Shown here in pieces: positions 31,169-39,465 of a stretch of DNA of 39,479 nt. The translations under genes and the position numbers were made by a program. The notes under the pieces were generated by a model. The model ran no database searches, was not told the DNA's origin, and was given only the letters and a program-made list of their open reading frames with translations. Where the stretch lies: positions 1-39,479 of the forward strand of contig JAIOAQ010000028.1 of NCBI GenBank assembly GCA_019873735.1. The letters run 5' to 3'. Numbering within the stretch: position 1 is the first letter of the stretch; each line of letters begins with the position of its first letter. This DNA is from Chloroflexota bacterium (GTDB lineage Bacteria; Chloroflexota; Anaerolineae; Anaerolineales; Villigracilaceae).

Positions 31169-32734
31169 ATGTTCAACCAGCGTCACCCCTCGCTCTCTTG
31201 GACAACGCTTTCCATTTTCCTGCTCGCCGTTTTGTGGGTCATTTTTGGCCCCGTTGGGCTGGGTGGGAGATCGGCCTATGCCATTATCAATGGCAATAGC
31301 ATGGAGCCGCTCTATCACACTGGCGATTTGGTCATCCTCCAACCGGTTACGAATGTAGAAGTGGGCAAGATCATCGCCTATAACTATCCTGGTTTAGGGC
31401 GCGTGATCCACCGCGTGGTGGCTATCGAAAATGACCGTTACGTATTTAAGGGCGATCACAACGACTGGCTGGATGGCTATCGGCCAAGCCAGGAAGACCT
31501 GATTGGCGAAGCCTGGATTCACATCCCCCGTCTGGGCCGCTGGGTGCTTTTCTTGCGGCAGCCGGTAAACGTTGCAATCTTAATGAGTTTTGCAGGAGGC
31601 ATTCTGATGTTCAAGTCCTTTTTTACAACCTCCCGCCCTCAAAAGCGACCAAAATTCTCCTGGCGCTGGCCAAAGATCAACACTTCCAGTTTCGACCCCG
31701 CCACGCGCGAGGCCGTTCTCTTTTCGCTTTCCTTGCTCCTTTTCATTTCTGTTGTGTTGGGTTTGCTCTCATTGACAACGCCCGCCTATCGTACAGTTAG
31801 TGACAACTTGCCCTACACCCATGCCGTCACCTACAGTTATACCGCACCTGCAAACCCTCAAGTTTATGACTCAAATACCGTCCAGCCGGGTGAACCCCTT
31901 TTCCCTGCGTTGAACTGTACGTTAGACGTGACCATCGTCTATGCCCTCACTTCCCCGGCTGCTATTTCCGTCAGCGGCTCATACCGGACCGTTGTCCTGG
32001 TCAGCGAGCCCAATGGCTGGAAGCGCACCTATGAACTGATTCCGGAAACCGCCTTTCAAAATGGCGTCTTTGGAACCCAAACCAGGCTCAATATCTGCGA
32101 GATTCGCAAGGACATCGAGAAAATGGCCAAGTTGACCGGTTTGAACCGTTCTGTATTTGACATCTCGATCAAGACCGAGATTAAACAAAACGGAACAATT
32201 GGCGAGCGCCCCTATGATGAAACAATTGTCTCCTCGCTGGACTTTGGGCTTGATCCCATTCAACTATACCTCTATCGAGATTCAAATGCTGAAACAGACC
32301 CTCTGAACTGGCAAATGAAAGGCGTGCTCGAGGGCAGCCGAAAAGAGGCCAATACGCTTTCTTTCCTCGGTTTACGTCTGGCTGTGCTGCCGGTCCGCAT
32401 TTTTTCCGCTTTTGCTTTGATTGGAGCCCTGGCAGGGATACTCATCCTTGCTTGGCCGGGCCTGCCCTTTGTATCTGCCATGAGTGATGCTGAAAAATAC
32501 CGCGCCAGGTATGGCCACCTCATCGTGCGCGTTTCACAGCCGCCTGCAATGCCAAGCGGCAAACAAGCGCCCGTTACCGTTGAAGTAGCCAATCTGGATG
32601 ACCTGGCCCGCATTGCTCAACAAATTGGCGCACCAATGATTGAGAGCCAATCCGATGCTGCTTACGAGTACACCGTCTGGACCGAAAATGTTCGCTATAT
32701 CTGTACATTGGAAGACAAGCCGTCTGCCCAATAG
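31169..32734 (+). CDS. SipW-type signal peptidase I fused to a DUF5305-like domain
   Basis: A 521-residue membrane protein. After a first membrane segment (about 12-30) comes a signal peptidase domain of the ER/archaeal (S26B) type: nucleophile Ser44 in GNSMEPLY and His81 in RVIHRVVAI in place of the bacterial Lys, then FKGDHND with Asp96 and Asp99. Two more membrane segments (about 128-148 and 178-200) frame a cytoplasmic stretch. An extracytoplasmic beta-rich domain of about 200 residues resembles DUF5305 (YTHAVTYSYTAPANP, LNCTLDVTIVYALTSPAAIS). A last membrane segment (about 410-430) precedes a 90-residue cytoplasmic tail. Ordinary SipW is about 190 residues. The DUF5305 part may guide assembly or bind the processed substrates encoded on either side. 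Start: the ATG lies directly behind a promoter. Confidence 0.8.
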   Translation: MFNQRHPSLSWTTLSIFLLAVLWVIFGPVGLGGRSAYAIINGNSMEPLYHTGDLVILQPVTNVEVGKIIAYNYPGLGRVIHRVVAIENDRYVFKGDHNDWLDGYRPSQEDLIGEAWIHIPRLGRWVLFLRQPVNVAILMSFAGGILMFKSFFTTSRPQKRPKFSWRWPKINTSSFDPATREAVLFSLSLLLFISVVLGLLSLTTPAYRTVSDNLPYTHAVTYSYTAPANPQVYDSNTVQPGEPLFPALNCTLDVTIVYALTSPAAISVSGSYRTVVLVSEPNGWKRTYELIPETAFQNGVFGTQTRLNICEIRKDIEKMAKLTGLNRSVFDISIKTEIKQNGTIGERPYDETIVSSLDFGLDPIQLYLYRDSNAETDPLNWQMKGVLEGSRKEANTLSFLGLRLAVLPVRIFSAFALIGALAGILILAWPGLPFVSAMSDAEKYRARYGHLIVRVSQPPAMPSGKQAPVTVEVANLDDLARIAQQIGAPMIESQSDAAYEYTVWTENVRYICTLEDKPSAQ

Positions 32735-32743
32735 GAGGCTGAT

Positions 32744-33184
32744 ATGCGGCGTAGAACTTTGCTTGTCTTAATCGTTGTTTTTCTGTGCTTTTTGGCGCTG
32801 CTTGCCAACGTCTTTCTAACCGCTGCCAACTACATTGCCCCTTCAGGCCTCTCCAGCCTGTTTTTCCCCATCCTCGCCGATTCGCTCAAGCCGGATGAAT
32901 GCGCCAGCATCACTCTAACCAACCTTGTTATCGGAGGCGATGGTAGCAACGCAAACGACTTGCTTCTTGGCACTGCTGGCGACGATCTCTTGCGCGGCAG
33001 GGGAGGAGACGATTGTATTGTTGGCGGCGCGGGAGATGATATTCTGAACGGCGGCCCCGATAATGATATCTTGCTTGGCGGCCCGGATAGCGACTCTCTG
33101 GATGGCGGCCCAAAGCCAGGTCTGGACATTTGCTACGGAGGCGATGGATTGAATTTCTTCAACCGTTGCGACGAAATCCACTGA
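32744..33184 (+). CDS. Exported RTX-type calcium-binding repeat protein
   Basis: A 146-residue protein with a long N-terminal hydrophobic segment (signal peptide or anchor, about 5-27) and about seven glycine- and aspartate-rich nonapeptide repeats of GGxGxDxLx type between 60 and 125 (for example GTAGDDLLRGRGGDDCIVGG). Such repeats form a calcium-bound beta-roll outside the cell. Four cysteines may add disulfides. A strong AGGAGG precedes the ATG and the stop of the SipW-type gene is nine bases upstream, so the two form an operon. No export partner of the usual RTX type I secretion is encoded nearby. Confidence 0.8.
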   Translation: MRRRTLLVLIVVFLCFLALLANVFLTAANYIAPSGLSSLFFPILADSLKPDECASITLTNLVIGGDGSNANDLLLGTAGDDLLRGRGGDDCIVGGAGDDILNGGPDNDILLGGPDSDSLDGGPKPGLDICYGGDGLNFFNRCDEIH

Positions 33185-33198
33185 GTGCAGAGACAAAG

Positions 33199-33237
33199 CG
33201 CCCCCAATGTCTTGTGCGGCATCGGGGGCGTTTTTTT
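33199..33237 (+). terminator. Intrinsic terminator after the RTX-repeat gene
   Basis: CGCCCCCAATG and CATCGGGGGCG form an 11-bp stem with one mismatch, followed by seven T's. It stands 14 bases after the stop codon and 18 before the end of the convergent malic enzyme gene. Confidence 0.9.
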
Positions 33238-33255
33238 CTGTGAGCAGGTAACTTA

Positions 33256-35511
33256 CTACTTCCGACTCATGGCATCCATAACGGCCACAGCCGCTACCTG
33301 GACAATGTTATTGACATCATCGCCGGTTTGCAGAACGTGGACAGGCGCTCCCAAACCTAACAGAATGGGGCCAATTGCCTTGGCGTTGCCCAGCCGCGCC
33401 AGCAGTTTATAAGCAATGTTGGCCGCTTCAAGCGAGGGGAATACCAGCACATTTGCATCTTTGACCGCGCTAAACGGGTAGCGTTCTTCTACAATTTCTG
33501 CCACAACAGCCGTATCGGCCTGCATTTCACCATCTACCACCAGTTTGGGGTCGCGCTGTTTGGTCAGTTCGACCGCTTTGCGGACCTTTTCGGCCAGCGG
33601 ATGCGGCGTTGAACCAAAGTTAGAGAAGGACAGAAAAGCCACGCGCGGTTCGATTTCTAACTGGCGGGCAAATTTTGCGGCCAGAATGGCAATCTCGGCC
33701 AGGTCCTCAGCCGTCGGGTCAATGTTGACCGTGGCATCTGTGAACAGGAAGACGCGGTCTTCGACGATCATAAGGTATACCCCCGCCGCGCGGGCCGCGC
33801 TCTTTTGCGTATGGTGAATTTGCAGCGCCGGGCGGATGACTTCAGGATATTCATAGGTCAGGCCAGAGACACACGCATCAGCATCGCCCATTTTCACCAT
33901 CATGGGGCCAAGAATATTGGGTTCGCGCACCCGCTTCTGCGCCATGCTAAGCGTCATGCCGTTGCGCTGACGTAATTCGTACAAAGCCTGTGCGTATTTG
34001 TCCAGTTTGGAAAAGTCTCTTGGGTCCACCACCTCCGGCTTGAAATCCAGGGCAAGCGTTTTGATTTTCTCTTCGATAATATCCTTGCGGCCAATCAGCA
34101 CAGGGATGCCGATTTTCTCATCCTGCACTTGAGCGGCAGCGCGGATGATCTTTTGCTCCTCGCCCTCAGCAAAGACAACCCGTTTCTTCCCTCCCGAAGA
34201 TTTGGCCTTGTTCATGATGAAGTGGCGTACCTGAGCGCCTTTGCCTTGCCGGAAAGCCAGTTGTTCGCGGTATTCATCAATGTCAATGGTTTTGCGGGCC
34301 ACGCCGGTTTTCATTGCCATTTCGGCCACGGCCGGAGATTCCCAAAGCAGGACACGCGGGTCAAGCGGTTTGGGAATGATGTAGTCGCGTCCAAATTTCA
34401 GGTTGTCTACCCCGTAAGCGCGCAGAACAGAATCCGGCACATCTTCTTTCGCCAGCGCGGCCAGAGCCTGCGAGGCGGCAAACTTCATGTCGTCGTTGAT
34501 CGCCCTGGCGCGCACATCCAGCGCACCGCGGAAAATGAACGGAAAACCGAGCACATTGTTGACCTGATTCGGGTAGTCAGAACGGCCGGTGGCAATGATG
34601 ACATCGCTGCGGGCTTCTTTCGCCAGTTCGGGTTTGATTTCGGGATCGGGGTTGGCCATCGCGAAGATGATGGGATCTTCGGCCATAGACTTGACCATCT
34701 CTGGAGTCAGCACATTGGCTACCGAGAGGCCATAGAACACGTCGGCGCCGCGAACGGCATCTGCCAGCGTACGGGCGTCTGTTTCCACGACAAAACGTTG
34801 TTTGTACTTGTTCAGGTCTGTCCGGCCGGCGTGAACAACACCCTTGCTGTCCACCAGCATGATATTCTCGCGTTTCACACCCCAGCGGATGGCCAATTCG
34901 GCGCATGAGATCGCCGAAGCGCCGGCGCCTGAAATCACAATTCGAATCTGATCGTGCTTTTTGCCCACAATTTCCAGAGCATTTGCCAGTGCCGCGGCCG
35001 AGATGATGGCCGTACCATGCTGGTCGTCATGAAAGACGGGGATATCCAGCATCTTTTTGAGTTCTTCTTCGATGTAAAAGCACTCGGGGGCTTTGATATC
35101 TTCCAGGTTGATACCGCCGAAGGTCGGAGCAATGGCCTTGCAAACGCGGATGACCTCGTCGGGGTCGTGGCTGTCCACTTCAATGTCAAAGACATCTACG
35201 TCGGCAAATTTTTTGAATAGGACGCCTTTGCCTTCCATGACTGGCTTAGAAGCCAGGGCGCCGCGGTCGCCCAAACCCAAAATGGCCGTACCGTTGGATA
35301 TGACCGCCACCAGATTGCCTTTGGATGTGTACTCGTAGGCCATCTCAGGGTCTTTTTCAACTTCCAACACCGGATAAGCAACGCCAGGAGAGTAAGCCAG
35401 GCTCAGATCGCGTTGCGTATCCATTGGCTTGGTCGGGACGATGGCGACTTTACCGGGTTTGCCTCTTAAACGGTGATATTCAAGGGCATCTTCAATAGTA
35501 ACCTTGCTCAT
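33256..35511 (-). CDS. maeB: NADP-dependent malic enzyme with phosphotransacetylase-like domain
   Basis: A 751-residue fusion. The N-terminal malic enzyme part (about 1-430) oxidatively decarboxylates malate to pyruvate, usually with NADP. Motifs are YSPGVAYP near the start, the nucleotide region [15 protein letters not shown] and the metal/substrate block [13 protein letters not shown]. The C-terminal ~320 residues, from [20 protein letters not shown], form a phosphotransacetylase-like domain, which in MaeB proteins usually acts as an acyl-CoA sensor rather than an enzyme. Length is normal for MaeB. The ATG at 35511 is chosen because AAGGAG lies 6-7 bases upstream. A frame open seven codons further upstream begins inside that region. 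Confidence 0.93.
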   Translation of the reverse strand: MSKVTIEDALEYHRLRGKPGKVAIVPTKPMDTQRDLSLAYSPGVAYPVLEVEKDPEMAYEYTSKGNLVAVISNGTAILGLGDRGALASKPVMEGKGVLFKKFADVDVFDIEVDSHDPDEVIRVCKAIAPTFGGINLEDIKAPECFYIEEELKKMLDIPVFHDDQHGTAIISAAALANALEIVGKKHDQIRIVISGAGASAISCAELAIRWGVKRENIMLVDSKGVVHAGRTDLNKYKQRFVVETDARTLADAVRGADVFYGLSVANVLTPEMVKSMAEDPIIFAMANPDPEIKPELAKEARSDVIIATGRSDYPNQVNNVLGFPFIFRGALDVRARAINDDMKFAASQALAALAKEDVPDSVLRAYGVDNLKFGRDYIIPKPLDPRVLLWESPAVAEMAMKTGVARKTIDIDEYREQLAFRQGKGAQVRHFIMNKAKSSGGKKRVVFAEGEEQKIIRAAAQVQDEKIGIPVLIGRKDIIEEKIKTLALDFKPEVVDPRDFSKLDKYAQALYELRQRNGMTLSMAQKRVREPNILGPMMVKMGDADACVSGLTYEYPEVIRPALQIHHTQKSAARAAGVYLMIVEDRVFLFTDATVNIDPTAEDLAEIAILAAKFARQLEIEPRVAFLSFSNFGSTPHPLAEKVRKAVELTKQRDPKLVVDGEMQADTAVVAEIVEERYPFSAVKDANVLVFPSLEAANIAYKLLARLGNAKAIGPILLGLGAPVHVLQTGDDVNNIVQVAAVAVMDAMSRK

Positions 35512-35729
35512 AAAACGCTCCTTTTGCAACATTCGGGGATTTTCAAATGGGTATTATGTCATATCTTGCAGGGGCGGTACAGTTTCATTTGTCATGTGTT
35601 CTAAATGCGTGCTAACAGAGATTTATGGATAAAAATCCATATCCCAAAAAGTGGTTTAAACTTTCTACTTGTGTACCGACCTTACAATCATTTAGCAATG
35701 GCAGTCTTATCCCATGCGCCAGCCTGTTT

Positions 35730-35758
35730 TTTACATCTTGTCCAAAATGGCGTAAAAT
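35730..35758 (+). promoter_or_regulatory. Promoter of the ferritin-like/VIT1 gene
   Basis: TTTACA (35730-35735, five of six consensus bases) and TAAAAT (35753-35758) are 17 bases apart, 30 bases before the ATG. A good GGAGG site follows the expected transcription start. Confidence 0.65.
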
Positions 35759-35788
35759 AGGGCCATCATTTCCTTTGGAGGCTGTTAT

Positions 35789-36661
35789 ATGCACAGTGAA
35801 GAGGCTATTGGCAGTCAACTGGAACGCTTCCAGCGCAACGAGATTACCGAATACAACATCTACAAACGATTGGCTGCTTTTGTTAAACCGGAGAAGAATC
35901 GGCAAATTCTGGAGCGGATTGCCGAGGATGAGTTCCGCCATTACCAGGGATGGAAACGTTACACCGAAAAAGACGTTGCCCCAAACATGTGGGCGGTCTG
36001 GTTTTATGTGTTGGTCAGCCGCATATTTGGCTTTACGTTTGGCATTAAGTTAATGGAGCGCGGCGAAGAAGATGCTCAAAAGAATTACGACTTGCTCAGG
36101 GGAAAGATACCAAACATTGAGACCTGGATTCATGAAGAAGATGCTCATGAAGAGGCTCTCATTGGCATGCTTGATGAGGAACGTTTACGCTATGCCGGTT
36201 CAGTGGTCTTAGGTTTGAATGATGCTTTGGTAGAATTGACCGGCGCCCTGGCCGGACTGACGCTGGCCCTGCAGAACACCCAATTGATTGCTCTTTCGGG
36301 ACTGATTACCGGCGTGGCGGCTTCGCTCTCCATGGCGGCCTCGGAGTACCTTTCCACCCGCTCAGAGAAAAACCAAAAGCATCCTGTGCGCGCAGCAGTT
36401 TATACCGGCATTGCTTATATTTTTACGGTTGCAGCCCTGATCTTGCCCTACTTGCTTTTTCCAAACTATCTGATTGATTTGGCTATTTCATTGGGAATAG
36501 CAATTATGATTATTGCCGTCTTTAACTATTACATTTCTGTTGCTACAGACGAATCGTTCCGGCGGCGTTTCCTTGAAATGGCTGGCTTGAGTTTTGGGGT
36601 GGCTGCTTTTAGTTTTGGCATCGGTTATCTTATTCGCACCTGGCTTGGCGTTGAAATTTAA
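35789..36661 (+). CDS. Ferritin-like/VIT1 fusion membrane protein (MbfA-like)
   Basis: A 290-residue protein. Residues 1-130 form a ferritin-like four-helix bundle with metal ligands Glu18/Glu21, Glu48-x-x-His51 (EDEFRH) and Glu117-x-x-His120 (EEDAHE). Residues 135-290 are a VIT1/CCC1-type membrane domain with about five hydrophobic segments and the pattern VLGLNDALVELTGALAGLTL and AASLSMAASEYLSTRSE. In MbfA proteins the ferritin part binds iron and the membrane part exports iron or manganese. It starts 10 bases after GGAGG and has its own promoter. The second alpha-oxoamine synthase follows 47 bases downstream and may be cotranscribed. Confidence 0.85.
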   Translation: MHSEEAIGSQLERFQRNEITEYNIYKRLAAFVKPEKNRQILERIAEDEFRHYQGWKRYTEKDVAPNMWAVWFYVLVSRIFGFTFGIKLMERGEEDAQKNYDLLRGKIPNIETWIHEEDAHEEALIGMLDEERLRYAGSVVLGLNDALVELTGALAGLTLALQNTQLIALSGLITGVAASLSMAASEYLSTRSEKNQKHPVRAAVYTGIAYIFTVAALILPYLLFPNYLIDLAISLGIAIMIIAVFNYYISVATDESFRRRFLEMAGLSFGVAAFSFGIGYLIRTWLGVEI

Positions 36662-36708
36662 CCGGCTGTCGGTGGAATAATCGCTACACTTTTTTGGAGG
36701 CATTCTCA

Positions 36709-37920
36709 ATGGACTTAAGAAAAGCCGATGACGCGGTTGCGCGTCGTATTCGCGCCATGGTGGAGCGCGTCTCATACTTAAAAGCCAACGATTTGTACTT
36801 CTACAACTTACCCGCGACTGACTTGCGCGGCGGGGCACGCTCGGTGGTCAACGGACGAGAGATGACCATCTTCGCTTCTTACTCGTACCTGGGCCTGATC
36901 GGCCACCCGCGCATTAACGCCGCTGCGAAGGCTGCCGTGGACAGGTATGGCACCGGCACACATGGCGTGCGTACCTTAGCCGGGTCATTGGCGATTCATA
37001 ATGAACTTGAAGAGACCATTGCCGCCTTCAAGCATCGTGAAGCCGCGGTGACCTACTCATCTGGCTATGTGACCAACCTGACGGTCATCTCAACCCTGAT
37101 GGGGCGTGGCGATTATGTCCTCTCAGATAAAATCAATCACGCCTCTATTGTAGACGGCTGTCTGATGTCGGGAGCGGAGTTCCGCCGTTTTCGTCACAAT
37201 GATATGGAGGACCTTGAACACCGTTTACAGCAGGTCCCCAGCGACAGCGCCAAACTCGTCATTGCCGATGCGGTTTTCAGCATGGATGGCGACATTATTG
37301 ATCTGCCCAAACTGGTTGCCCTCTGCCGCAAATACGATGCCTGGTTGATGATTGATGAAGCCCATTCTACAGGCGTCTTGGGCAAGACTGGGCGCGGGAT
37401 TGAAGAACATTTTGATATGGTGGGTTCGGTGGATATTCTCATGGGGACGCTCAGCAAAACCATTCCTTCTGTAGGTGGGTATGTGGCGGTTAATCGGGAC
37501 ATTGCCACTTATTTGCGCCACGCCAGCCGGGGTTACATCTTCTCGGCAGCCTTGCCGCCGGCGCAGGCGGCTGCGGCCAACGAAGCCTTCAAGGTCATCC
37601 TGGATGAACCCTGGCGGGTCGAAAAATTGAATGCCAATACGCGGCAGTTCATTACTGGCTTGAAATCGGCCGGTTTTGATACCCTTCTGACCGAAACGGC
37701 TATTGTGCCGGTTATCTGTGGAGATGATGAGAAGGCGTTTACCATGACCAGGCTTTGCCAGCACAATGATATTTTTGTCCTGCCGGTTGTTTCTCCTGCG
37801 GTTCCGCAAGGCCTGGCGCGTTTGCGGGCGACGGTCATTGCCACGCATGAACCGGATGAGATTGATCATGCGATCGAGGTGATCACGCGCGCTGGCAAAG
37901 AGATAGGCATTGTTGACTGA
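36709..37920 (+). CDS. Second alpha-oxoamine synthase family enzyme
   Basis: A 403-residue PLP enzyme, paralogous to the one at 1928-3109. PLP residues are His144 (NHAS), Asp216 and His219 (DEAH) and Lys250 (TLSKTIPSVGGYVA). The DEAHSTGVLG block resembles ALAS, KBL and BioF more than the DDAHAMGVLG of its paralog, and the ordinary N-terminal SYSYLGLIGHP is present. It condenses an amino acid with an acyl-CoA; the substrates cannot be predicted. No biotin genes flank it. The ATG is chosen for the GGAGG site 8 bases upstream; a TTG three codons earlier lies in that site. Confidence 0.8.
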   Translation: MDLRKADDAVARRIRAMVERVSYLKANDLYFYNLPATDLRGGARSVVNGREMTIFASYSYLGLIGHPRINAAAKAAVDRYGTGTHGVRTLAGSLAIHNELEETIAAFKHREAAVTYSSGYVTNLTVISTLMGRGDYVLSDKINHASIVDGCLMSGAEFRRFRHNDMEDLEHRLQQVPSDSAKLVIADAVFSMDGDIIDLPKLVALCRKYDAWLMIDEAHSTGVLGKTGRGIEEHFDMVGSVDILMGTLSKTIPSVGGYVAVNRDIATYLRHASRGYIFSAALPPAQAAAANEAFKVILDEPWRVEKLNANTRQFITGLKSAGFDTLLTETAIVPVICGDDEKAFTMTRLCQHNDIFVLPVVSPAVPQGLARLRATVIATHEPDEIDHAIEVITRAGKEIGIVD

Positions 37921-37985
37921 TTTGAAACGATTGCAGCATCACGTAAGTTTTTGCAAATTTCCTCCACGCCCTGGTGGCGGATAAC

Positions 37986-38015
37986 AAAAAAGGATGGTTC
38001 AAGCCATCCTTTTTT
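37986..38015. terminator. Bidirectional terminator between the second synthase and rplT
   Basis: AAAAAAGGATGG and CCATCCTTTTTT form a stem with a 6-base loop and A/T tracts on both sides, so it terminates both the plus-strand synthase and the minus-strand ribosomal operon. Confidence 0.92.
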
Positions 38016-38034
38016 CTTGGTTATATCTAAGGAT

Positions 38035-38385
38035 TTATGATTGGTTGGCACTGGCGACCACTGCTGCAAAGGCCTGAGGGTCGTGCACGGCCAGATCTGC
38101 CAGCATTTTACGGTTGATGCTGATGTTGGCCTTTTTCAGGGCAGCAACCAGTCGGCTATAGGTGGTGCCGTTCAGGCGGGCGGCCGCATTGATACGGGCA
38201 ATCCACAGGCGGCGCAGGTCGCGCTTGCGGGTGCGGCGGTCGCGGTGGGCATACCACAGGCTCTTCAGCATCGCCTCATTGGCGCGGCGGAAGAGGAAGT
38301 GGCGCGTACCGCGCTGTCCTTTTGTGATTTTCAAGACTTTCTTGTGGCGGCGCCATCCATAGGGACCGCTTTTGATACGAGCCAT
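38035..38385 (-). CDS. rplT: Ribosomal protein L20
   Basis: A 116-residue bL20, an early 23S rRNA-binding assembly protein of the 50S subunit. The family pattern is complete: [40 protein letters not shown] and [22 protein letters not shown] site precedes the ATG. The 114-base spacer to rpmI is longer than usual, and L20 is known in other bacteria to repress its own operon. It ends at a strong bidirectional terminator. Confidence 0.97.
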   Translation of the reverse strand: MARIKSGPYGWRRHKKVLKITKGQRGTRHFLFRRANEAMLKSLWYAHRDRRTRKRDLRRLWIARINAAARLNGTTYSRLVAALKKANISINRKMLADLAVHDPQAFAAVVASANQS

Positions 38386-38499
38386 TGTTTTACCTCCTGC
38401 GTGCTCCCGGGCGTCGGCGCAGTGACTTTACGTCCTGTCGCCAGTTGCGTACACCCGGCAGTCGCAAATCAAAAAGTGGATACAAACGAACCGAGGGGC
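38386..38499 (-). other. Long rpmI-rplT spacer, possible L20 leader
   Basis: The 114-base spacer holds partly matching arms (CCGGGTG and CGCCCGG on the minus strand) before the rplT ribosome binding site. L20 autoregulation through the leader is known for enterics and Bacillus; whether this spacer binds L20 is inference. Confidence 0.3.
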
Positions 38500-38730
38500 T
38501 TATTCCTCGAGATTAGGAGCCAGGCGCCGTACACGTTTGATGATGCCGCGTCCTTTGACCGGAATCATCTCCGTGAACAGGGCCTTGGTGCGTTCAGACG
38601 TGCGGCGGCGCAGGTGAGATTTTCCGCCTTTGGTGCGCACCAGGATACCCGAACCTGTCAGGCGAAACCGTTTTGAGGTCGCCTTATGGGTTTTGAGTTT
38701 GAATTTGCCTGCTTTCACTTTGCGAGGCAC
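38500..38730 (-). CDS. rpmI: Ribosomal protein L35
   Basis: A 76-residue bL35 of the 50S subunit, basic throughout, with the family pattern KAGKFKLKTHKATSKRFRLT, then GGKSHLRRRTSERTKAL and an end in RVRRLAPN. An AAAGGAGTG site precedes the ATG. It lies between infC and rplT in the conserved order, and a hairpin with a T-rich tail stands between infC and this gene. Confidence 0.96.
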   Translation of the reverse strand: MPRKVKAGKFKLKTHKATSKRFRLTGSGILVRTKGGKSHLRRRTSERTKALFTEMIPVKGRGIIKRVRRLAPNLEE

Positions 38731-38748
38731 AGCGAATCACTCCTTTCA

Positions 38749-38783
38749 CATAAAAATACCGCGGGCTGGTCCAACTCCCGCGG
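38749..38783 (-). terminator. Attenuator-like hairpin between infC and rpmI
   Basis: On the minus strand CCGCGGG and CCCGCGG form a perfect 7-bp stem around an 11-base loop, followed by TATTTTTATG. It looks like a weak intrinsic terminator inside the operon, which would reduce or regulate read-through into rpmI and rplT. The ribosome binding site of rpmI lies just after it. Confidence 0.65.
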
Positions 38784-38810
38784 AGTTCAACGAACCAGGT
38801 GAATGGCCGG

Positions 38811-39380
38811 CTAGGCCTGTGCGGCTTGCGGCTCTTCTGCTTTGACAGCCTTTTCTTTCTTCTTGCTGCCTTTGACGGGCGCCAGGACGACCAGCATGGT
38901 GCGCCCTTCAATGGTCGGTGGCTGTTCAATGGTGCTGATGTCTGCCAGGCTTTCGGCAATCTCACGCAAATCTTCCAGCGCAATTTCGGGGTAATCCATC
39001 TCTCGGCCGCGGAAGCGGATGGTCACGCGCACTTTCATCCCATGTTCCAGCCAGCGGCGGGCATCGTCCACTTTGAAGCCGCGATGGTGCTCGTTGGTTT
39101 TCGGACGCAGGCGAATTTCTTTGACTTCGATCTTCGTCTGGGATTTGCGGGCTTCGCGCTCTTTTTTCTCGCGTTCGTACAGGAATTTCCCGAAATCCAT
39201 CACCCGACAGACAGGCGGCTGGGAGTTAGGGGCGACTTCCACCAAGTCCATCTCCGCATCGCGGGCAATTTGCAGGGCTTCCCGGATGGCAACAATGCCG
39301 ATGTTTTCACCCGTTGGCCCGATCAAGCGGACTTCTGGCACCCGGATGGACTCGTTGACTCGAAATTCGTTGGCGCTTAT
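38811..39380 (-). CDS. infC: Translation initiation factor IF-3 (probable AUA start)
   Basis: A 189-residue IF-3 if translation starts at the ATA at 39378-39380. The N-terminal domain shows FRVNESIRVPEVRLIGPTGE and GIVAIREALQIARDAEMDLV; the linker and C-terminal domain include RVMDFGKFLYEREKKEREAR and EVKEIRLRPKTNEHHRGFKV. The protein binds the 30S subunit and rejects non-canonical start codons. AAGGAG (39387-39392 on the plus strand) stands exactly 6 bases before the ATA. No ATG, GTG or TTG lies at a useful distance; the frame opens at a GTG 36 bases upstream that has no ribosome binding site. An AUA start would let IF-3 limit its own synthesis, as the AUU start does in E. coli. A Lys/Ala-rich tail is present. 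Confidence 0.9.
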   Translation of the reverse strand: MSANEFRVNESIRVPEVRLIGPTGENIGIVAIREALQIARDAEMDLVEVAPNSQPPVCRVMDFGKFLYEREKKEREARKSQTKIEVKEIRLRPKTNEHHRGFKVDDARRWLEHGMKVRVTIRFRGREMDYPEIALEDLREIAESLADISTIEQPPTIEGRTMLVVLAPVKGSKKKEKAVKAEEPQAAQA

Positions 39381-39435
39381 AACTCTCTCCTTGTTTCTAA
39401 AACGGAAATCCAGCACATGGCTGGTAGGTGGCTGG

Positions 39436-39465
39436 ATGATACCATAGAGTGTATGGAATCGTCAA
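39436..39465 (-). promoter_or_regulatory. Promoter of infC-rpmI-rplT
   Basis: On the minus strand TTGACG (39460-39465) and TATCAT (39436-39441) are 18 bases apart. The expected start near 39429 gives a leader of about 50 bases before the ATA start codon, which would exclude the GTG at 39416 only weakly. No thrS gene is visible between the promoter and infC. Confidence 0.6.

Noticed and set aside
32830..33196. Repeats in the RTX gene as a CRISPR or tandem DNA repeat array
   Set aside because: The periodicity is that of the nine-residue protein motif and the DNA units are not identical or spacer-separated.
34129..34908. Open frame of 259 codons on the plus strand opposite maeB
   Set aside because: maeB motifs are complete on the minus strand; the frame is a typical GC-rich shadow.
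39381..39416. GTG at 39414-39416 as the infC start
   Set aside because: No ribosome binding site precedes it and it adds a non-conserved extension that contains the AAGGAG used by the ATA.
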